Of a DNA stretch of 64,000 nt, positions 43,521 through 52,514 are shown piece by piece. Each line of letters starts with the position of its first letter. Position 1 is the first letter of the stretch. The notes under the pieces were generated by a model that saw only the letters and a list, made by a program, of their open reading frames with translations, was not told where the DNA came from and searched no databases. This DNA is from Algoriphagus terrigena DSM 22685 (GTDB lineage: Bacteria; Bacteroidota; Bacteroidia; Cytophagales; Cyclobacteriaceae): the NCBI RefSeq assembly GCF_000429445.1, contig NZ_AUBW01000021.1:1-64000 (forward strand), given 5' to 3'. The position numbers and the translations under genes are program-made.

Positions 43521-44419
43521 TTTCCAGAAAGCTGCTTTACCCTATCCAGTACTACTTTGATTATCATCCTATTTAGGTTAAATAGAAAACGGTAATAAAT
43601 TGATCCTGATTTCTTCGCAATGAGATACTGGTTTGCTATGTAGCGGTCCCAGTCTCCTTTCTGGCCGATAAATCCGGAATACAGCATAAGCCGGTTCATC
43701 TGCTTTTTATCGGCAGATGAAGATCGCAGCAAAGAAGTTTGCAGTATCCGATAACGAACTCCCTGGAAGAAAATCCCCTTAAAGGAGAAGTCTTGGGATA
43801 ACCTCAGAAAGAGGTCCAAGTCTTCCATCATGGATTTCGGATTGTACCCTCCCAAGGCTTTGACCTTATGTAAGTCGACCAGCACCGTCGGTGCGACGAT
43901 GAAATAGTCCTGCAGAAGCATCGGGAAGATGCACCCGGCCGGAAGCTGTGATTGGAAAGTCCATCCCCGCTCTTCGAAGAAGGACGGCCCCTTGAGTTCT
44001 TTTCCGTTTTCGTCGATCTTGATCGCGTCGCAGTACACTACGGCCAATCTTTCGTCGGAATTGAGGAATACGTCCACCTGCCTGGATATCTTTGAGGGCT
44101 CGAGGACATCGTCGCAACTGATGATCTGGAAGTATCTGCCGGATGCCAGAGCCAGGCCTTCATTGGCGTTTTGGGTGATGGTCTTAGTAGTAGTCTGAAA
44201 GACAGTTTGTATAGGAAGAGATTTATCCTTCACCCAACTTTTGATCGATTCGGCGCTCTTGTCAGAAGAGGCCGCATCCATAACAATCAGTTCAAGGTTG
44301 GGATAATCCTGCCGCAAGATACTGTCCAAGGTCTCGACCAGGAATTTCTCATGGTTGTAGGCAATGGCAAGCAGCGTAACAAGCGGGAGGCTTCGGGTCT
44401 CTACAGGATCAATACTCAT
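43517..44419 (-). CDS. Family 2 glycosyltransferase
   Basis: A 300-residue GT-A enzyme: LVTLLAIAYNHEKFLVETLD, LELIVMDAASSDKSAESI, TQNANEGLALASGRYFQIIS and the metal-binding SCDDVLEPSKI are typical. It lacks a membrane helix at the C-terminus. It overlaps the aminotransferase gene by 11 bases and the next transferase gene by 4 bases. Confidence 0.85.
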   Translation of the reverse strand: MSIDPVETRSLPLVTLLAIAYNHEKFLVETLDSILRQDYPNLELIVMDAASSDKSAESIKSWVKDKSLPIQTVFQTTTKTITQNANEGLALASGRYFQIISCDDVLEPSKISRQVDVFLNSDERLAVVYCDAIKIDENGKELKGPSFFEERGWTFQSQLPAGCIFPMLLQDYFIVAPTVLVDLHKVKALGGYNPKSMMEDLDLFLRLSQDFSFKGIFFQGVRYRILQTSLLRSSSADKKQMNRLMLYSGFIGQKGDWDRYIANQYLIAKKSGSIYYRFLFNLNRMIIKVVLDRVKQLSGN

Positions 44420-45512
44420 TCAGTACACGAATCACAGTCTGTACTTCGGTATCGTCCATCACGGGACTGATGGGTATGCTCAGGATATGCTGATGGATTT
44501 TCTCGGTGATAGGCAGCGAAAGATCTTTATACTCAGCATAGGCCTCCTGCTTGTGAAAAGGGATAGGATAATGGATCAAGGATTGAATCCCATTCGAATC
44601 CAGGTATGTGATGAGATCCGCACGGTCTTCCACCTGGACGACATAAAGATGAAACACGTGATCTTCTAAAGATCTGTCCCATGTCGGCAGTTTGATTTTT
44701 ATATTATTGATCCTCTCCGAGTACAGGGCCGCTATCTCTCTTCTTTTGTTGTTTTCCCGGTCGATATATTTCAGCTTTACATTCAAGATCCCGGCCTGGA
44801 GCTCGTCCAGTCTGGAATTTACACCTTTGTAGCGATTGAGATACTTTTTCTGGCTGCCGTAATTTCCGATTGTCGCAACGAGTTCTGCCAGTACTGTGTC
44901 GTTGGTGGTGACTGCCCCAGCATCTCCCAAAGCCCCGAGGTTCTTGCCCGGATAAAAGGAAAAACCTGCCGCATTACTCAAATTTCCAGCTTTCAGGCCT
45001 CTGGCATCCTTGGCTCCGTGGGACTGCGCACAATCTTCTACCAGCAAAAGCCCATGCCTGGCAGTAATCTCCGCCAATTCCTTCATTGGACATAATTTCC
45101 CATAGAGATGGACTGCGAGGATTGCCTTGGTTTTGGGACTGATCGCTTCGACTACGCGATCCAGAGACAAGTTAAAGGTATCCTGATCTGGCTCGACAAA
45201 AACCGGAACAAGACCGCATTCGGTAATTGACAGGATGGACGCTATGTATGTGTTTGCCTGAACTAGCACCTCATCGCCAGGCTTAAGTAGTCCCATTTCA
45301 ATGTATGCTCGAAAGATCAAGATCAACGCATCCAGACCATTTGCCACACCTACGCAGTGGGATGTGCCACAATAGGCGGCAAATGCCTTTTCAAATGCCG
45401 AAACCTGCTGGCCCTTGATATACCAGCCGTTGTGTAATACGTCAATCATTGCCTGCTCCAATTCCTGGGCATGCGCAAGGTTAATCTTCTTTAAATCCAA
45501 GAACGGAATCAT
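44409..45512 (-). CDS. fdtB: DegT/DnrJ/EryC1-family sugar aminotransferase, FdtB-like
   Basis: A 367-residue PLP enzyme that would aminate a keto sugar nucleotide. It starts IPFLDLKKINLAHAQELEQA; LLLVEDCAQSHGA is the PLP-phosphate/ring region, and the catalytic lysine is in FSFYPGKNLGALGDAGAV. The sequence style (GWYIKGQQVSAFEKAFAAYC) fits FdtB/QdtB. With the two FdtA-like proteins and the acetyltransferase 17-18 kb away in the same locus, it most likely makes the 3-amino-3,6-dideoxyhexose. That link is inference. Confidence 0.85.
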   Translation of the reverse strand: MIPFLDLKKINLAHAQELEQAMIDVLHNGWYIKGQQVSAFEKAFAAYCGTSHCVGVANGLDALILIFRAYIEMGLLKPGDEVLVQANTYIASILSITECGLVPVFVEPDQDTFNLSLDRVVEAISPKTKAILAVHLYGKLCPMKELAEITARHGLLLVEDCAQSHGAKDARGLKAGNLSNAAGFSFYPGKNLGALGDAGAVTTNDTVLAELVATIGNYGSQKKYLNRYKGVNSRLDELQAGILNVKLKYIDRENNKRREIAALYSERINNIKIKLPTWDRSLEDHVFHLYVVQVEDRADLITYLDSNGIQSLIHYPIPFHKQEAYAEYKDLSLPITEKIHQHILSIPISPVMDDTEVQTVIRVLNEY

Positions 45513-45533
45513 AGGAATTGAAAATCGGACAGG

Positions 45534-47333
45534 TTAGAACTCCTGGAGTTCCACCATGGTTTTAAATCTGGGGTTGGAGTTCATCAATTCGGAAAAGCTT
45601 CCGCTTGCTTCTATCAGGCCATTGTTCATGACCAAGATTTCGTCTGCATTCTTTACCGTGCTGAGCCGGTGGGCAATAAGGATGATATGGCAGCTTCCCT
45701 TAAGTGATTCGATGTTTTCCTGGATACTTTTTTCCGTCTCACTGTCCAGCGCAGAGGTAGCCTCGTCAAAAATCAATAGATCGACCTCTTTAAACAGTTC
45801 GCGGGCAATGGAGATTCTTTGCTTTTGCCCACCGCTGATCAATATGCCGTTGTCTCCAAGTAAGGTATCTTCCTTTTCAGGCAAAGATTCAATCAACTCT
45901 TCCAAATGAGCCAACTGAGCTGCTTTTCTGAATCTTTCTATATTTTCCAAATTCTGGTCTGCCCAGAAAGAAATATTATTGAACAGGGTATCATTAAAGA
46001 TGACAGCTTCCTGTGTGATATAGCCTATTCTTTTTCTAAATGATGCTAAATCAACATCCTCCCTTTGAATTCCGTTGATCGAGAATGTACCCGAAGAAGG
46101 CTCAATTAAACCTGCCAGGATGTTTGTCAAGGTGGTTTTTCCGCTACCGCTTCTACCGACCAGCGCGTAGGTACGGTTGTCTTCGATCGTCAGGTTGATT
46201 CCCTTGAGAATGGCGTTTTGGGGATTGTACCCAAAGGAGACATCCGTCAAGGTGATGGTTCGGACAGATTCAGCCTTTTGAGTACCACTGTTCACCTCCA
46301 AACCATTTTCAAAATCATTCAAAAGCTCAACGCCAACATGCAAGCCACCTAAATTGGATGTAAATGCCTGCCAGCCTGTTTGCACCAACATGATGTAATT
46401 CAGGGCCCGATAAAAGAAAAGGAGACTGAGGAAGATGGCGGCAATGTTACCGTCCAAGACATTGATTTGGACGATGATCACCAAAATCACCACTCCGATT
46501 ACAAGTGGCTCCCGGGAGGCCTGTAGGATGGCGTTGAAAATCCCAATCTTCTTTTGTTCCTCTTCAATCTGGTCTACATAAGATCTCAGCTTGAGCTTAT
46601 AGGTTTCAAAATAACTAGTGGCCTTGAGGTACTTGAAGTATTGTACCGCCTGGATAAGCAAGCTTTGGTATTTATGGCTGAGTTTGCTGTTGTTGACGGA
46701 GGCTGTCTCGGTGTGTCGGTAGATGATCTTGTAGATGAAATTTGTCAAATACCCGCCTATGCTGACCAAGATGGCAAACTCGAAATTGGCCATCAAAGCC
46801 AGAATGAGATACACAAGTAGCAGTACTGCAGACTGGAGAGTATTGAAATACGCCACATAGGCTGAGACAATCTTGTATATTTCTCCAGAGAGCGTGTTCT
46901 GTACTCTACCAGCGTCCAGCTTAAGAAAATTACGGAACGCCATATTCCCGAGGGAGTCCACCATCTGATACCGGATCTTCTTCACAAAAAACATCTGCAC
47001 ATTGACCTTGTAATGGCCCTCCAGATACTTTATCAGTCCCTTGGCCAAAAAGATGACAAACAGAAAAGAAAGAATAACCAGCGGGGTTAACTCAAAACCC
47101 GCCTTGGTAATTCCGGTAACGAGAAACTTTAGAATCCCCAGAGATTCGGAAACTTGGGAATCATCGACTGACTCCTCCCCAGCTACCTGAATCAGAGGGA
47201 TAAACATCGCCAAGCCAAACCCATCCAAGAATCCGGTGAGGAGACTTAGAAAAAGAAGGACGAAGACCCTGCTGCCGAGATAGGAATGAAAAAATATAAA
47301 ATGCCGGAGCTGCTGCCTGAAATATTTTATCAA
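45534..47333 (-). CDS. ABC exporter, PglK/MsbA-like; candidate lipid-linked oligosaccharide flippase
   Basis: The 599-residue half-transporter has an N-terminal six-helix membrane domain (about 20-330) and an ATPase domain: Walker A VGRSGSGKTT (about 385), signature ISGGQKQRISIAREL, Walker B LLIFDEATSAL and the H-loop IAHRLST. In loci without Wzx, such PglK-type proteins flip the undecaprenyl-linked unit. No Wzx-like gene was seen in the window. The start is TTG, since an in-frame stop lies two codons upstream; it is three bases from the Wzc-like gene. This places it in the export block. Confidence 0.85.
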   Translation of the reverse strand: MIKYFRQQLRHFIFFHSYLGSRVFVLLFLSLLTGFLDGFGLAMFIPLIQVAGEESVDDSQVSESLGILKFLVTGITKAGFELTPLVILSFLFVIFLAKGLIKYLEGHYKVNVQMFFVKKIRYQMVDSLGNMAFRNFLKLDAGRVQNTLSGEIYKIVSAYVAYFNTLQSAVLLLVYLILALMANFEFAILVSIGGYLTNFIYKIIYRHTETASVNNSKLSHKYQSLLIQAVQYFKYLKATSYFETYKLKLRSYVDQIEEEQKKIGIFNAILQASREPLVIGVVILVIIVQINVLDGNIAAIFLSLLFFYRALNYIMLVQTGWQAFTSNLGGLHVGVELLNDFENGLEVNSGTQKAESVRTITLTDVSFGYNPQNAILKGINLTIEDNRTYALVGRSGSGKTTLTNILAGLIEPSSGTFSINGIQREDVDLASFRKRIGYITQEAVIFNDTLFNNISFWADQNLENIERFRKAAQLAHLEELIESLPEKEDTLLGDNGILISGGQKQRISIARELFKEVDLLIFDEATSALDSETEKSIQENIESLKGSCHIILIAHRLSTVKNADEILVMNNGLIEASGSFSELMNSNPRFKTMVELQEF

Positions 47334-47336
47334 TTT

Positions 47337-49718
47337 CTAGCGGCTTAGAAGTTTTGATTTTTTCTTGTCATCGTCGTAGTAGCCATAGCCGTAGCCGTAG
47401 GTGTATCCATACCCATAGCTAACTTTTGTGGCATCAACGCCATTGAACACGGCATATACGTGCTTCAATCCTTTGCCTACTTTTAGGCTGTTTAAAGCAT
47501 CGATGAAAGACCGTTGACTGTAGTCCTGTCTAAATACAAACAAAGTCAGATCCACGAAACTCAGAAGGTCGATGGTCTCACTAACCAGTCCAATCGGCGG
47601 GGTATCGAGGATAATTACGTCATAATTTTCCTTCAGTTCTTTCAGCAGGCTTTCAAACCCAGGCGTAATCAACAATTCAGAAGGATTGGGAGGAATGGGC
47701 CCTGAGACCAGGATATCAAGGTTTTCGTGTTTGGTCGAAACAATAACATCTCTCCAGTTGGAATCCTGACCACTCAGAATAGTCGACAAACCTCTGTTAT
47801 TTGCGATGTCAAAATCCTGAAAAATCTTAGGTTTTCTCATATCACAGCCGACGAGAATGGTCTTTTTTCCGGTAAGAGAATAAACAGATGCAAGATTGAG
47901 CGCACAGAATGTCTTACCCTCTCCTGAGATGGTGGAGGTAATCATCAGCGTCATTTGTTTGTCTGCCGGAAGCATAAATCGAATGTTTGCCCGCAGCGAT
48001 CTGAAAGACTCAGAGATCCCTGACTTGCCGTGCTTGAATACGACCAGATTATCCTCTGTCTTGCCTTTGAGGATGGTAGAGATGACCGGCAACTTGAGCT
48101 TTCTTTCCAAATAGCCAATGTCTTCAATCTTTGAGCGGAACAATTCACGCATGACCACAAAGGCAATCGGAGTAAGCAACCCCAGAAAAAGGGCAATCAG
48201 ATAGTTTCGCAGTGGCTTTGGATTGATCTGTCCTCCAGTAGATTTAGCGAACTCAATGATCTTGTTGTTGGGTCGGTTAGATGCCTTGGTAATGGCCGAC
48301 TCGGCCCTCTTCTCACTGAGAAAATTGTAGATACTTTCATTCAGTGTAGCCTGTCTCTGGATGCGTATCAGGTTTTGCTCAGCTACCGGCAGAGATCGGA
48401 AGGAAGACTCAATCGTAGCCTTTCTCTTTTCCAGATCGTTGATGGTCATGGAGTTGTTCAGGTCCACATTCTCCAGAATCTCACGGATGGATTTATTCAA
48501 ATCGGAAAGCTTCTTGTTCGCTTCCCTCACTGCCGGAGAAAGTTCGGTTTGGGTCGCCATGAGACGCGAACGGTCGACTTGGATTGAAAGCAAATTTTCA
48601 ATCAGTCCGTTCAAATAGGGATCATCAATACCAAGTCCGGAAGGGACTACTATTTCGTTGTAATTTTCCCTGACCAAATAATCTTTTAAGCTTTGGTAAT
48701 ACCGCCTTTTTAGATTTTCGTTGGCAAGTTGCGTTTCAATTTGGGTCAGTTGGACATAGACAGTGTTACTTTCGTTGCTTAGATTATAGATCTTATTGCT
48801 AGACCGAAAATTCTGAAGTTGGTTTTCAAAATAAGTCAAGGAATCAGCGACACCGGCCACCTGACTATCAATGAAACTGATCGTCCTGTTGGCAATTTCA
48901 TTCTTCTCCTGCAGTTCCAACTCCAAGTAGGTCTGCATCAATGTATTCAGGTAGGTTTCTCCTTTTTCCTGATTGGGAATGATAAGACTTAGATCCAGAA
49001 TTGAGGAAAACTTTTCTACCAAATCCACATTGAGCCCGCTGGAAAACTTGCTGATCAAATATTCATGGTCGCGGATGATAAACAGCGACTCCCCGCTTTC
49101 TTCGCCGGAGGTATTGTTAATTTTCAGCTTAAAATTGGGCGTTTCCACCCATTCTCCAAACTTGAAAGACTGGTTACTGATCTCTGAAACAGACCCCCAA
49201 CTTCCGTCAGGAAAAAATTGGGTATATTTTTCGGCATCGAAGATCAAGGTGTAGGTAGTAGGACTTTCCCAGGAAATCTTGACAAGGCTATGGATGAGCT
49301 GAGGAGCTTTCCAATCTACTTCCACCAAAACCGGTGTCTTCTTGTAAATTTCAGTGAGCAAGAAGGTACCCTCATTGTAGTACTCTACATCAAACTTTAG
49401 CTGGCTCAGGGTAGCTTCAGCAATTGGCTTGGATTTCAGAATAATGGATTCGTTGGTGATCCCTATTCCCTGATCTTCAACTATCGGGTTGTTTTCAAAT
49501 AAGGACATTGGACTATCCTGCTCTTTTATGAAAAACTTACCTGCAACCCGATAAGTGGGTGTAGTGGTCTTGGTAAAGTAAAAAAAGATAAGCAGGAATA
49601 CGATGATGCTTAGCAGGATGTAAGGCCAGATTCTTAGGATCTTGGGAAAGAGGGACTTGATGTCAAAAGAACTTTCATCCTCCTGAAAAGCATCATATTC
49701 TTCCTTGTAGTTACTCAT
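47337..49718 (-). CDS. wzc: Wzc-like polysaccharide co-polymerase and BY-tyrosine kinase
   Basis: The 793-residue inner-membrane protein starts with a Wzz domain. TM1 is WPYILLSIIVFLLIFFYF (about 32-49) and TM2 is YLIALFLGLLTPIAFVVM (about 510). A long periplasmic coiled-coil region lies between them. The cytoplasmic kinase has Walker A STISGEGKTFCALNLA, Walker A' ILVGCDMRKPK and Walker B VIILDTPPIG. The C-terminus is a tyrosine cluster (YGYGYTYGYGYGYYDDD, eight Tyr) for autophosphorylation. It controls chain length and couples polymerisation to the Wza-like exporter, whose gene precedes it by 11 bases. No Wzb-type phosphatase gene is in the window. Confidence 0.92.
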   Translation of the reverse strand: MSNYKEEYDAFQEDESSFDIKSLFPKILRIWPYILLSIIVFLLIFFYFTKTTTPTYRVAGKFFIKEQDSPMSLFENNPIVEDQGIGITNESIILKSKPIAEATLSQLKFDVEYYNEGTFLLTEIYKKTPVLVEVDWKAPQLIHSLVKISWESPTTYTLIFDAEKYTQFFPDGSWGSVSEISNQSFKFGEWVETPNFKLKINNTSGEESGESLFIIRDHEYLISKFSSGLNVDLVEKFSSILDLSLIIPNQEKGETYLNTLMQTYLELELQEKNEIANRTISFIDSQVAGVADSLTYFENQLQNFRSSNKIYNLSNESNTVYVQLTQIETQLANENLKRRYYQSLKDYLVRENYNEIVVPSGLGIDDPYLNGLIENLLSIQVDRSRLMATQTELSPAVREANKKLSDLNKSIREILENVDLNNSMTINDLEKRKATIESSFRSLPVAEQNLIRIQRQATLNESIYNFLSEKRAESAITKASNRPNNKIIEFAKSTGGQINPKPLRNYLIALFLGLLTPIAFVVMRELFRSKIEDIGYLERKLKLPVISTILKGKTEDNLVVFKHGKSGISESFRSLRANIRFMLPADKQMTLMITSTISGEGKTFCALNLASVYSLTGKKTILVGCDMRKPKIFQDFDIANNRGLSTILSGQDSNWRDVIVSTKHENLDILVSGPIPPNPSELLITPGFESLLKELKENYDVIILDTPPIGLVSETIDLLSFVDLTLFVFRQDYSQRSFIDALNSLKVGKGLKHVYAVFNGVDATKVSYGYGYTYGYGYGYYDDDKKKSKLLSR

Positions 49719-49729
49719 AGTGCCGAAAA

Positions 49730-50560
49730 TTAATTATTGCTTTGAACTAGAGTGAGAATCAATGCGATGGCCGTGATTGATGTCGTCAGAAGTGTAAGTG
49801 TCTCCACCAAGTTATTACCAGCGCCGATTTCACGAACCTTCATCGGTTCTGCATAAATCATGTCATTGGGTTTTAGGAAATAATACTCTGATCCTAAAAG
49901 CTCGCGATCCAGAAGATTGATCTTATGAATCTGAGAGCCATCAGGATACTGTCTAACGAGTAGAACCTCGTCTCTTTTTGCATAGGTATTTAGATCTCCA
50001 GCATAAGCTATCGCTTCAAAGATGGTGACTCTATTTTGGAGAATGGTATATTTTCCCGACCTGGTAAATTCCCCCAAGGCGCTGAAGCGAATCCCTCCGA
50101 GCCTAACCCGCACAAAAAACTCGTTTTGGTTCACGTACTTCAACACCTCGTTTTCTATGATCTCCTTTGCCTGCTCCGTCGTGATTCCCACCAGCTTCAC
50201 CTCGCCGATTAAGGGGATTTCCACAAACCCCCTGTCATCAATGGTGTATCCATTCATGAAAAAGGCATCTCCGGCTCCCTGTCCACCACTCATCATCGCA
50301 CCACTTTGGGAATCATCGCTTACTGCACCGAAAATAAGGTTCAAGTTTTGGTCGGTAGTTTTAATGTTTATTTCAACTATGTCATTCACCTGAAGTAAAT
50401 AGTCCTCTACCTGATAGGGGTACTTCTTGCTTGATTCTACCAAGGGCCCTGTAGATTCTTCCAATTCCTGCATGAAAATCACCTTTTTGTTGGATACGCA
50501 GGAATAGGATACTATTGCCACGACGGCAATAAAGAGTATCGATCGAATTTTATTTTTCAT
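49730..50560 (-). CDS. wza: Wza-like polysaccharide export lipoprotein
   Basis: A 276-residue outer-membrane export protein. A lipoprotein signal ends in SYSC (Cys21). The Poly_export domain starts at YLLQVNDIVEINIKT and is followed by an SLBB domain (GEFTRSGKYTILQNRVTIFEAI...). The C-terminus ends in a hydrophobic segment (LTLLTTSITAIALILTL), as is usual in short Bacteroidetes Wza proteins. It pairs with the Wzc-like kinase downstream. A promoter candidate lies upstream (50593-50625). Confidence 0.9.
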   Translation of the reverse strand: MKNKIRSILFIAVVAIVSYSCVSNKKVIFMQELEESTGPLVESSKKYPYQVEDYLLQVNDIVEINIKTTDQNLNLIFGAVSDDSQSGAMMSGGQGAGDAFFMNGYTIDDRGFVEIPLIGEVKLVGITTEQAKEIIENEVLKYVNQNEFFVRVRLGGIRFSALGEFTRSGKYTILQNRVTIFEAIAYAGDLNTYAKRDEVLLVRQYPDGSQIHKINLLDRELLGSEYYFLKPNDMIYAEPMKVREIGAGNNLVETLTLLTTSITAIALILTLVQSNN

Positions 50561-50592
50561 TTTTTGTCTTTTCTTTTTCTAAAAAGTAAGCT

Positions 50593-50625
50593 TAAACTTA
50601 TAAAAACCTAACCGGAGTTACACAA
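50593..50625 (-). promoter_or_regulatory. Weak promoter candidate before the wza-like gene
   Basis: On the minus strand, TTGTG (50621-50625) precedes TAAGTTTA (50593-50600) by about 20 bases. This is similar to the Bacteroidetes consensus TTTG / TAnnTTTG, with mismatches at both boxes. The 118-base gap before this gene makes a promoter plausible, but the match is modest. Confidence 0.25.
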
Positions 50626-50678
50626 CTCAATTCCGATAAGCGAGGTTATATTAATTTCTCGGATGGTTAAACATGGAT

Positions 50679-51983
50679 TTATAGCCGGGCGTCAATCCTA
50701 TCCTTTTCTAACAATCCTTTCACATCAAAAACAACCTGTGTAGGAGATTTGTGGATATCCAATGTATTAAATCGTTTGTGGGAGACTGCCAAAATTATTG
50801 CTGAATAGTTAGCCAAAGATGGTGCATTTTCTCCGGAAATGATGTCAATCCCGTACTCATGTTTCACTTCGACAGTATTGGCCCAAGGGTCATAGACATC
50901 CACATCCATATCGAAGGACTTCAGCTCGTTGTAAATATCAATCACGCGGGTATTTCTGACATCAGGACAGTCTTCCTTGAATGTAAAACCAAGTATCAAT
51001 ACTTTGGAATCGATCACCTTGAGATCCTTTCTCATCATCAATTTGATCACCTCGGTGGCGACATGTTTGCCCATGGAGTCGTTTAGCCGCCGACCTGCCA
51101 ATATAATCTCGGGATGGTAGCCCACTTCCTGAGCTTTTTGTGCCAAATAGAACGGATCGACACCGATGCAATGTCCTCCAACAAGTCCCGGTTTGAATTT
51201 TAGAAAATTCCATTTGGTCCCAGCCGCTTCCAGCACCTCGTGAGTGTCAATCCCTAGGAGATTGAAAATCTTCGACAGTTCATTGACGAAAGCGATATTA
51301 ATGTCACGTTGGGAGTTTTCGATCACTTTGGCTGCTTCGGCCACTTTGATGGAGGAAGCTTTGTGAGTACCGGCTGTAATTACCTGCTGATACAATTGAT
51401 CCACATATTCCGCAACTTCAGGAGTACTGCCGGAAGTCACTTTCAATATTTTTGCGACCGTATGTTCTTTGTCGCCCGGATTGATCCGTTCGGGAGAATA
51501 TCCGGCAAAAAAATCGACGTTGAACTTTAGTCCTGAAACTCTCTCAAGCACAGGCACACACTCATCCTCTGTCACGCCGGGGTAGACAGTTGATTCGTAG
51601 ATCACTACATCCCCCTTTTTGAGGTATTTGCCGATATTTTCGGATGCTTTTAGCATCGGAGTCAGTACCGGACGATTGTATTTATCTGTCGGAGTGGGTA
51701 CGGTGACGATGTAAATCTGACAACCGGAAAGAGACGCCGGATCAAAGGTCGGGAAAAGCCCTACTTCATTTTTGTTTGGCAAAGCTGATGTGACTACTGA
51801 CTGTAGCAAATCATCCTGGATTTCCAGGGTCTTGTCTGTCCCTTGATGCAGCTCCGAGATTCTCTTTTGATCTATATCGAAACCGACAACGGCAAATTTC
51901 TTTGCAAATTCCACTGCCAATGGAAGCCCGACATATCCTAAACCAATGATTGCAATTTTAATTTCCTGAATTGGCGTAAACAT
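50679..51983 (-). CDS. UDP-HexNAc 6-dehydrogenase, WbpO/TviB-like
   Basis: The 434-residue enzyme oxidises a UDP-HexNAc to the uronic acid with two NAD+. IAIIGLGYVGLPLAVEFA is the NAD loop, and YESTVYPGVTEDECVPVLE and AGYSPERINPGDKEH are family motifs. The catalytic cysteine is in GLVGGHCIGVDPFYLA, and the C-terminal domain has LILGFTFKEDCPDVRNTR. This layout fits the WbpO/TviB (UDP-GalNAc/GlcNAc) type. A GTG one codon upstream is possible, but the ATG is preferred. Gaps of 118 and 531 bases isolate it. The uronate could be a substrate of the AsnB-like enzymes. Confidence 0.87.
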   Translation of the reverse strand: MFTPIQEIKIAIIGLGYVGLPLAVEFAKKFAVVGFDIDQKRISELHQGTDKTLEIQDDLLQSVVTSALPNKNEVGLFPTFDPASLSGCQIYIVTVPTPTDKYNRPVLTPMLKASENIGKYLKKGDVVIYESTVYPGVTEDECVPVLERVSGLKFNVDFFAGYSPERINPGDKEHTVAKILKVTSGSTPEVAEYVDQLYQQVITAGTHKASSIKVAEAAKVIENSQRDINIAFVNELSKIFNLLGIDTHEVLEAAGTKWNFLKFKPGLVGGHCIGVDPFYLAQKAQEVGYHPEIILAGRRLNDSMGKHVATEVIKLMMRKDLKVIDSKVLILGFTFKEDCPDVRNTRVIDIYNELKSFDMDVDVYDPWANTVEVKHEYGIDIISGENAPSLANYSAIILAVSHKRFNTLDIHKSPTQVVFDVKGLLEKDRIDARL

Positions 51984-52514
51984 CACTTATAGTTAGTTCT
52001 AAGATTGGAATGAAATTTATATTATAGCTCCGCCCCGTCGGTCACATCGATGACTTAGCTCTCAACATTCTGTTTGAAAAATCGGAGCGGAAATCAAAAA
52101 CCCAACTCATGACCAGATCCTATTAGTTATCAGCCGATTACGGGGAGGGGAAATTTCTCAGAATGAGTACTTTAATTGCTCAGTTTTATCAAGGGTCAAA
52201 AGTAACAGAATTAGGCTGAAAAAAATGAAGTAGTTGAGGTTTTAGGAAGGCTGATTTGTCAATTGAGAATTGACATAAGCGAGCGCAAATTAAATTTTTG
52301 CTCCCAACAAATCTCCTTCCTCCAGAGCCGACTGACGCTCAGATTATGAGTTCCATGAGGCATTCCCAAGGAAGGTCAACTTTTCTCACAAAGTTAAGGA
52401 AAACACGTCTAGAGCAACCTTTTTCCCTTCGATGCAGATTGAGTGGTCCTAATAAAATAGTTAGTACCGCCTCCTTGGGCTGCCAAGGAATCCTATAACA
52501 GCAAAAATTACTGA
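51984..52514. other. 531-bp intergenic region between rmlD and the dehydrogenase gene
   Basis: No credible coding frame. It holds a perfect 8-bp-arm inverted repeat (52257-52275) and a short hairpin TCCTTGG / CCAAGGA with a four-base loop (52472-52489) close behind the rmlD stop, without a U run. It probably carries the promoter of the dehydrogenase gene, but no box pair could be assigned. Confidence 0.5.
52257..52275. promoter_or_regulatory. Inverted repeat TGTCAATT-GAG-AATTGACA, possible operator
   Basis: Two perfect 8-base arms surround a 3-base centre in the gap upstream of the UDP-sugar dehydrogenase and wza/wzc export genes, about 275 bases before the dehydrogenase start. It has the shape of a dimeric regulator site. 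There is no T run, so a terminator is less likely. Confidence 0.35.

Noticed and set aside
47340-47410. Possible short tandem DNA repeat at the end of the wzc-like gene
   Set aside because: It only reflects the Tyr-Gly codons of the C-terminal tyrosine cluster, a normal feature of BY-kinases.
52472-52489. Hairpin behind rmlD as a terminator
   Set aside because: The 7-bp stem is neat, but on the minus strand it is not followed by a U run.
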